NCBI GenBank assembly: GCA_030490835.1
Contig: CM059971.1
Span: 98,670,595 to 98,734,594 of the forward strand
Direction: 5' to 3'
DNA: 64,000 nt
From: Annona cherimola
Taxonomy: Eukaryota > Streptophyta > Magnoliopsida > Magnoliales > Annonaceae
In this document: positions 57,095 through 64,000 of the stretch, piece after piece
Layout: each line of letters opens with the position of its first letter
Numbering within the stretch: the stretch's first letter is position 1
Notes under the pieces: generated by a model
The model's input: only the letters and a program-made list of their open reading frames with translations
Told to the model about the DNA's origin: nothing
Database searches by the model: none
Position numbers and translations under genes: made by a program

Positions 57095-57650
57095 CATAAG
57101 GAGTTGATTCCTAAGTGGAAGAGACCAATGGAGGGAAGCTACAAGATAAACATGGACGAGAAAAAAATGCATACGGCAAGTATACGGGGTTTGGGGCTAT
57201 TCTTAGGGACTTGGTGGGGAAATTCTTAGTTGCTGCTGGCTAAAAGATTGATGGATACACTAATACAATCAATATGGAAGCCATAACAATGTGTTTTGGT
57301 TTGTAATGGGGAAAGCAAATGAATTTACAAGTGCTAGTTTTAGAAAGTAATTCACTTGTGGTGGTTAACTTACTAAAGAATGTGGGCTGATTTTATCAAT
57401 CGTTAGTTGGATAATTGAGGAAATCCTCAGAACAACTACAACATTTAGATTAGTCTCCTTTTATGCATGTAATAAGGACAGACAATTGAAGTGCCCACCT
57501 CATTGCTAATGTAATAGGAAGTCAAGGGAACCAAACTTGGTGTGGTGGGGAAACCCACCTAGCTTTCTTGTAAATCCTTCTCGGGTGAATATTTTGTACT
57601 TAAGTTTTGTCTGATAATACAAAGACTCTTTTTCATAAAAAAAAAAATAG
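57095..57650 (+). pseudogene. LINE RNase H-like remnant with poly(A) tail
   Basis: Broken frames read KWKRPMEGSYKINMD, then GFGAILRDLVGKFLVAAG, which matches the opening of the RVT_3 (RNase H) domain at the 3' end of plant LINEs. Later fragments (LESNSLVVVNLL and an AHLIAN piece near 57500) follow in the right order. It ends in an A run at about 57639-57649. Several stops are present. The 5' end could not be defined. Confidence 0.7.
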
Positions 57651-58663
57651 GCTTCTTCACAAAATAGCAGGAAGTGATACTTAAAAATCATACACAATTT
57701 TCATTAATCTATCTTAATCGTTTATCTATCATGTATGTAAAGTGTGTGTATGTATAACAAATAGATTTTTTAATGAAGAGTAAAAAATATTAAAATATAA
57801 ATAATGGGGAAATAAAATTATTAATATCGTTAAAAACAACTAAAGCACCGCACGAAACTAAACAAAAAAAAAGTAAAAACCAACTATAAACCTTTTTATT
57901 ACAAGGCTACCAAAAACACCCTTCAAAAAGCCTCAGAGACTCCAGCGTAATCATGATGATGCTCATGAAAATAGGAAAATGCTAAGTTACCCTTTGATGA
58001 CAATAATGTGTGCAATGCTGCCTCTCTCTTGTACTTCTCAAAAATTAATTTATAATTACCTAATTAGATCACTTTATTCATTTTTATTTATATATTTTTA
58101 TTTATTTTTAAAAGAAACTACCTTATTCTTTTCCTTACCTTTATTATATTATATTACTTTTATGCTTTTTGAAAATATTTTTTTTTTCTCAACTTTCTAC
58201 TCTCTCCCTGTGCACAATACCAACGTTTACTAATCTCGACGAATAACGGCTGGCTCGTTTGAATGATGACCCTTTCGCGACGGAGGCGGAGTGGCAGGCA
58301 GAAGCTGTACGTCGCGTCGTCATCCTCACCGTAAAAAAGCTGAATGGGGCCCACTTGCTTAAGTCTAAACGCAGACAGGAACAGTGGTTTTCCACCACAG
58401 GCTCAATAGATACCACTGCGAAAACCATCAGCGGCTAATTCTTACGGAAGGAAAGTTCGAAAGCGGAATTCGTATGAGAACGAGGTTTGGACCAACTACA
58501 GAACCTGCATTGCGCATTTACCTGTCATAAGAAATTAAACGGATCAGATCTTTTAACAAATGCCCCCGGGACCCTGACGGGCACTGGCAAACGCTGGGAT
58601 AGTATCAAGACAGATATGAAATAATCCTACCAAGCTTGCTTCGATCCAAAGTAAAACCCCGAT
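57651..58663. other. Intergenic DNA
   Basis: AT-rich to about 58190, then a GC-richer stretch (58230-58660) with no recognised gene. It lies about 0.6-1 kb upstream of CYPRO4. Confidence 0.35.
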
Positions 58664-59088
58664 GGAGTCCGATTCAGTGCTCCCGGGAGCGTGCAGTGCT
58701 GCATGCTCCCGGGCGCATATATATATATTTTTTTATTTTTTTTTGAAAATATTTTCATAAAAATGTTAGCCAAAGTGTATTTAACATATATATATATATA
58801 TATATATCAATTTTTACTATTTTTGGAGATTTTTAGATATTTATTTTTTATTTTTGAAAATCAGTGGCATTTTAGTAATTTAAAATTACGTAAAATGCCA
58901 CTGATTTTAAAAAATAAAAAATAAATACCTAAAATACTCCAAAAATGGTAAAAATGTACACACAGATTAAATACACTTGGGCTAACATGTTTATGAAAAT
59001 ATTTTCAAAAAAAAGTAAAAAAAAATATATGTATGCGCCCGGGAGCATGCAGCACTGCACGCTCCCGGAAGCCACGCCGAGCACCGAC
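58664..59088. mobile_element. Foldback (Mutator-like) MITE, copy 5, beside CYPRO4
   Basis: Long inverted arms include CTCCCGGGAGCGTGCAGTGC then TGCATGCTCCCGGGCGCATA on the left, with the exact inverse on the right from 59033. The arms continue through TTTGAAAATATTTTCATAAA to a palindromic centre near 58885 (AATTTAAAATTACG between two copies of AAAATCAGTGGCATTTT). The left tip GGAGTCCGATTC resembles copy 4. The right tip is less clear and no target duplication was confirmed, so the ends are approximate. Confidence 0.8.
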
Positions 59089-59272
59089 TCGTACCGGCGA
59101 TACCCGGTCACTCGCCCAAATTCAAAATTCTTGCGGATTTGAAATCCTTCTAACCGTTCTTTCCTGCGAAGAAACTATTAACAGAAAACTAAGGGGCGGA
59201 ACCCATTTTTCAGATCTCCAGTTCAATCTTCTCTTTCGGTTTCTTCGGCCACCACCAGCAGCTGCAGCAGCC

Positions 59273-60922
59273 ATGGGCGGTTCTCACAGTCGCGAAGGCC
59301 TTCAGCTTTCTGATTCCGAAGAAGAAGAAGAAGAAGAAGATGCAGAGCAGGAATTGGAATCCGGCAACAACGAAGAAGACTCTCCTGGCACCACAGCAAG
59401 AGGATCAAAAGCGGACCAGGAATCTGTCGAAGAGGTCAACGCCCGCCTCAAAGTCCTCAATCTCAGATACGCTGCCTCTACCTCCAAAAACCCTAACCCT
59501 AACCTCAAGCCGAACTCTGTCAAGCTCTACCTTCATGTCGGTGGCAACACCCCCAGCGCCAAGTGGATCCTCTCCGACAAGCTCGCATCATACTCTTTTG
59601 TCAAATCCGACGGCCAGGATCTTTCCGCATCCGACGAATCCGACTCAGAAGCGGACTCCAAGTCCTCCACCTGGTTCCTGAAGGTCGGTGCCAAAGTTCG
59701 TGCCCCTGTTGAGACGTCGATGCAGCTCAAGATGTTCCCTGACCAGCGGCGTGTGGATTTCGTGGCGCAGGGCGTCTGGGCTATGAAATTTTTCGCGGTC
59801 GATGACTATCATAGGTTCATCTCCGAGTATCAAAATTGTCTCTTTGAGAATCTTTATAGCTTGGAAGCCACTGAAGAAAACAAGGTGAAGGTTTACGGAA
59901 AGGATTTTATTGGGTGGGCCAAGCCAGAAGCGGCTGATGATTCAATCTGGGAGGATGCTGAAGACAACTTTGAGAAGAGCCCAGAACCTGTTACTCCGGC
60001 AAGAGAGAGCCAGGACTTGTTGGAAGAATTTGAGGAGGCGGTTAACACGGGAGGCATTCAGAGTTTGGCATTGGGTGCGTTGGATAATAGCTTTCTTGTT
60101 GGTGATTCGGGGATTGAGGTTGTCAAGAATTTCCGTCATGGGATTCATGGCAAAGGCGTTTATGTGAAATTTAATGGTGGAAGTAAGGGTGGGAGCTCGG
60201 CTCTTGGAAATTCAACCCCCAAGAAGGCACTTTTGATGCGGGGTGAGACAAACATGCTTTTTATGAGCCCAGTGAATGCAGGGAAGCCTCATGCAAAGGG
60301 ACTCCATCAGCTTGATATTGAGACTGGAAAGATTGTCAGTGAGTGGAAATTTGAGAAGGATGGGACAGATGTCACCATGAGGGATATAACTAATGACAGC
60401 AAAGGTTCACAGTTGGATCCCTCAGAATCAACATTCTTGGGTTTGGATGACAACAAACTGTGCCAATGGGATATGCGGGACCGTAAAGGGATGGTCCAAA
60501 CACTGGCTGGTGCAGATGGACCAGTTTTGCATTGGACACAGGGGCACCAGTTTTCTAGGGGAACAAATTTCCAATGCTTTGCAACTACAGGTGATGGATC
60601 AATTGTTGTTGGATCTCTCGATGGTAAGATCCGACTGTATTCGAAGACTTCAATGCGGCAAGCAAAGACAGCATTTCCAGGATTGGGTTCGCCAATCACT
60701 CATGTCGATGTCACTTATGACGGGAAGTGGATTTTGGGCACTACTGATACATACCTGATTCTCATTTGCACCCTGTTCACAGATAGGGATGGGAGGACAA
60801 AGACAGGGTTCAGTGGTAGAATGGGCAACAGGATTGCAGCTCCGAGGCTGTTGAAGCTTACTCCATTGGATTCTCACCTTGCTGGAGTGAACAATAAGTT
60901 CCATGGAGGACAATTCTCCTGG
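59273..60922 (+). CDS. CYPRO4: CYPRO4/VID27-like protein, 5' exon (gene continues past window)
   Basis: Exon 1 gives the first 550 residues and ends at TTCTCCTGG|GTAAGT in phase 0. Family members are about 630-650 residues long, so a last exon of roughly 80-100 codons is missing; it was not found before 64000, implying an intron of more than 3.07 kb. VID27 in yeast relates to vacuolar import and degradation; the plant role is poorly known. Features are a possible N-myristoylation start MGGSHS, an acidic run [15 protein letters not shown] (about 15-29), a conserved middle [20 protein letters not shown], and a beta-propeller-like C-terminal half with [20 protein letters not shown] and [15 protein letters not shown]. 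The ATG at 59273 lies in good context (GCCATGGGC) and matches the family start, although the frame is open upstream to at least 59033. Confidence 0.9.
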
Positions 60923-63900
60923 GTAAGTGTGATCTTTGTTGGTTTTTGTACACTTTCTCATATGCCGATCATCACACTTTAGTCGTCTTCTCATGTCGTC
61001 ATCCATAGCACTCTGTATGTGAGATGGTCTGGCTCATTTCTCCTTTTCAATATTAGATTAATAATGGGGATGCCTTCTAATATTATTAGAGGCTTAACGC
61101 AAGGAAAGAGTATGCACCAATAATTGACTGGTAGGGGCTAAATAAATAGTCCTTGACTAGTCTTTGGTGCATTTTGAAATTTAAACTAGACCTGAAATTG
61201 GAATGCTTGGAAAGGAAACCTTAATTTGGTTGTCTGTAATGGTAAGATTGCAACTGAATTTAATCTACACCTAAGCACCTCTAGAGCATAAGAAGATGGA
61301 ATGGCTTTATACTAGGTGTATATGTTGCAGGACTACTTAATTTCACTCCTTTACTTGAAGTTCTCGTGTCATGTCAAAATACTTTCACTTCTTTGCTAGA
61401 AGTTTTCATGTCATGTTAAAATAGTTGCACTTCTTTACCAGAAGTTCTTATGTCATGTTAACATTTCCGTGCATTTTTGTCAGGGTGTTATAGTTCACCC
61501 CTACTTTTAAGGCTCCAAATTAAATTCTTATATATCAATCTTTTCTGCTATAATTTACTCTTCCTGAATCTCAAAATAGTGATTCTTCTCATGGATTGTT
61601 GCCCCTTGTACCCTGCCCCCACCCAATCTTCTGCCTGTGTTTCAAACATAGATTCAAGGGAACATCAGTGATCAACTGCTGATTTAGCCATGGATTAGGC
61701 ACTTGGTGAAGATAAACATTTATACCTGAAGATGTGCGACCAAGTTTGAAAATTACTAACCTGTTGAAACCACTTTTACTGGGTTTCATAGAAGCGGGAC
61801 CGACATATATACATATTTTTAGACTTTTTAATAGGATTGTCAAATTAGGAAGGATAGAATATGCCCTTCAACCCTTTCATAAAGGCAATTAGATGCATCA
61901 TATGAACTTGGAAATCTCCAGTCATGTTAAGGGGAAAAAAAGAAAGAAAGAAAGAAAGAGATGGTTTAATAAAGACTCTTTAAGTTGGGGTAAAATTTTT
62001 ACATCCTTTCTGAAAGAAATTGAAGGAATTATTTAGTAAGGACTCTCAGATTAGAAGTATTTAGCTGGATATATTCAGATCCTTGTTCTCAAAGGTCATA
62101 GTGAGATTAGGAACCTTTGAATATGCATTTGGGCATCCATTCTAGCCCCTTCTTAAAACGGTGTGAAAGTTTGCCAATATTTTGCCTTTATGGGGTTCAT
62201 CTTGTGAATTTCATCTAAGATATCTGAGAAGCTTCAAAAATTTCAGATAGAACACTGTTATTTACTGAAAAGTTTGGATGATGATAAACATATGGAAAGA
62301 TTTGTCCAAGTTCTCTTCTAATAATTCAGTGTTAATGGGGAAGTCATTGCAACACATATATGGGAGAGTCTTTATGCTGCTGAGAGTTAAAAGTTTATTG
62401 TGTAGCCACTTCAAACAAAGTTCTCATGGTTTATAACCTAGATGGAGGCAAATGGGGATGGTAAATCATATATTTCTGCATAGATCTTTCTAGAGCTTCG
62501 TAAAGTCTGTTTCTTTTTGCTTTTGCTATCATCCAGGCACATGATTGATTTCTGAGAAAAGCCTGCATCAGAAAACAGCCACAGAAAACAGGATGAAGGG
62601 AAAACTCAGGATGAGCGGAAAAATTAACTTTTATGTAATAAATTAAAATAAGATCAGCTTGGGGTTATAGAGGTTACAAGTCTTGAGAATATTGCCTTTT
62701 ATCTCTTTTTCTGTTCTCATTGTGCCCCCCTTTCTTTGTTTTTATTTGAAGGGCAAACAGATTGCTTGCATTTCCTTCTTTATTTATCATAGTTTACTGT
62801 CTTTGAGGAAAATGGGCTGGAATTTGTAGTGGCGGTAGTGTATTTATTGAAGCAAATTACTTTTGTGTATGTATAGCAATTTCAATATGTTTACAGTCTC
62901 CTGATGCTGGAGATGAAGTGTTTTCTCCTGTTCCCTGGGTGTATTAATTAGGCAGCTCATGAAGGTGACATCAGTAGCAATACAGTGCGCTGTTTCTGTA
63001 ACAGATTAGATGCTTTTGCCTAGTACTTTGGTAGATGTATTAATTTGATCTGTGAATTCCAGGAAACAAATTATGGCTATAAAAAAAGATGGAAAAGGTT
63101 TTAGAATCTGTCCAATTGGTTCTACTGTCATGGCTGACCTTGAGTGGAGTGAGTGATAACTTGTCTGGGTTGTCAGATGTGGATGATTCGCAGCTTGGAT
63201 TCTATATTGTCCTGCCATTCTAGCCTGTGGTTGTCTGAATATTTCCTCCCATGGAGAGCACTTGCAATACAGAAATGAATTCATGGCAAGTGTCTGCACG
63301 GATTGTGGGTAGAACTTTTAAGTCATGTATGCACATTTTTGGAATCAATACTAGAGTTTCAAATCTCGTCTAAAAGGTTAAAGGAAGATAAAATTACTTC
63401 TTCTGAGATGTGTTTTACTATAATCCTGTGGTATGGGGTTCATTTTGCACTTTCCGAATATGGTGTGCTTGGGATTTTGGGAGTGGCAAAGTAAAGAGGA
63501 TTGATTTAGTTATGTTTCTATATGCACGCTACAGCCTTGAAAATGTGTTAACTGCTTGTGTTGTTTTCTACTGTACCTTGAAGAATTCCTATTTGTAATC
63601 CAATCTCCATGTATATATGCTAGGGTTTTTTGCATTTTATACTCTCTAACTTTGCCTATTTGCATTTTAAATTCCGAAGTTTGGTTTATCACGTTTTAAA
63701 TTTCGAAAACTTTGGTTTCTTTGCATTTTAAACCTTAACCCATAACGATGTTAAAAACTAATGTTAATCCACGCAAAATGACATAAATAACCTCTAATAA
63801 TAATAATAATATATATATATTTTACATTTTAAACTTGACTATTGAGTTTTCTTTATTTCGTTCTTAGAGATTTCAACAACATCTTCACCTTTAATGCAGA

Positions 63901-64000
63901 ATTGATTTTTTTTTTTTTTAAAAAAATTTGGAGGGTATTCATGTCATTTTGCATGAATTAACGATAGTCTTTAACGCCGTTATGGGTTAGGGTTTAAAAT
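60923..64000. other. CYPRO4 intron, open at the window end
   Basis: No exon encoding the expected C-terminal part of CYPRO4 was recognised. A (GAAA)n tract lies at about 61939-61959. Three similar lines of CACTTCTTT...GAAGTT...CATGTCA around 61345-61460 form a loose short repeat. The end of the region is occupied by an inverted-repeat element. Confidence 0.7.
63623..64000. mobile_element. Inverted-repeat element cut by the window end
   Basis: TTTTAAACCTTAACCCATAA followed by CGCAAAATGACAT at about 63724-63784 is inverted at 63935-64000 (complement reads TTTTAAACCCTAACCCATAA, then TGCAAAATGACAT). GCATTTTAAA-like blocks repeat outward from about 63630, so the full element probably extends past 64000. 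No coding capacity was seen. Confidence 0.7.

Noticed and set aside
59033..59272. ATG at 59033 as the true CYPRO4 start
   Set aside because: It lies inside a transposon arm. The ATG at 59273 has better context and begins the sequence expected of the family.
61000..64000. Last exon of CYPRO4 within the window
   Set aside because: No stretch encoding the expected C-terminal segment was found on the plus strand, so the exon must lie beyond 64000.
1..64000. CRISPR arrays, rRNA genes, bacterial operons, organelle DNA insertions
   Set aside because: None was seen: direct repeats are few-copy or microsatellite, and no rRNA, plastid or mitochondrial gene signature was recognised.

Overview
This window is nuclear DNA from a seed plant, most likely a flowering plant. 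The evidence is a nuclear gene for a photosystem I antenna protein with a transit peptide, plant-only families (WEB1/DUF827, CYPRO4, a plant MATE transporter), spliceosomal introns of about 80 bp to 4 kb, and AT-rich intergenic DNA full of plant-type transposons. The species cannot be fixed from the sequence alone. No bacterial operon, CRISPR array, rRNA or organellar insertion was seen.

Seven protein genes can be assembled exon by exon. In order they are: a MATE efflux transporter (+, 1215-2941); a small protein built only from the second RecA domain of an eIF4A-type helicase (-, 9883-13043); the KEOPS/EKC subunit CGI121 (+, 16841-18501); a WEB1-like coiled-coil chloroplast-movement protein (+, 21828-25996); a 2469-residue disordered BAT2/PRRC2-type protein (+, 31326-43415); the PSI antenna protein LHCA5 (-, 45728-48805); and the 5' part of a CYPRO4/VID27 gene (+, 59273-60922), whose last exon lies beyond the window. 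All junctions were checked for reading phase. All introns are GT-AG except one GC-AG intron in the helicase-like gene. The genes have unrelated housekeeping or photosynthetic roles and do not form a cluster.

The space between and inside genes holds many transposon relics. (1) A foldback family of about 280-420 bp has five copies; three are bounded by perfect 9-11 bp target duplications, as expected of Mutator-like MITEs. (2) A Tourist-like (PIF/Harbinger) MITE family has at least six recognisable copies with 3 bp duplications. (3) One hAT element with an 8 bp duplication carries a nested Tourist-like copy. (4) There is a tRNA-derived SINE with an 11 bp duplication. (5) A 5'-truncated LINE has a perfect 13 bp duplication, and two further LINE relics are present. 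(6) A 7.1 kb degenerate Copia element (49359-56468) retains both LTRs. (7) A decayed tandem array with a period of about 380 bp lies at 13361-14400.

I found no convincing new multi-gene system. The strongest leads are the Mutator-like foldback family, whose tips have diverged while an inner core is conserved (one copy sits in the immediate promoter of CYPRO4), and several splicing oddities: a GC donor, a weak donor beside a (GA)n tract, and an in-frame stop-free 84 nt intron.
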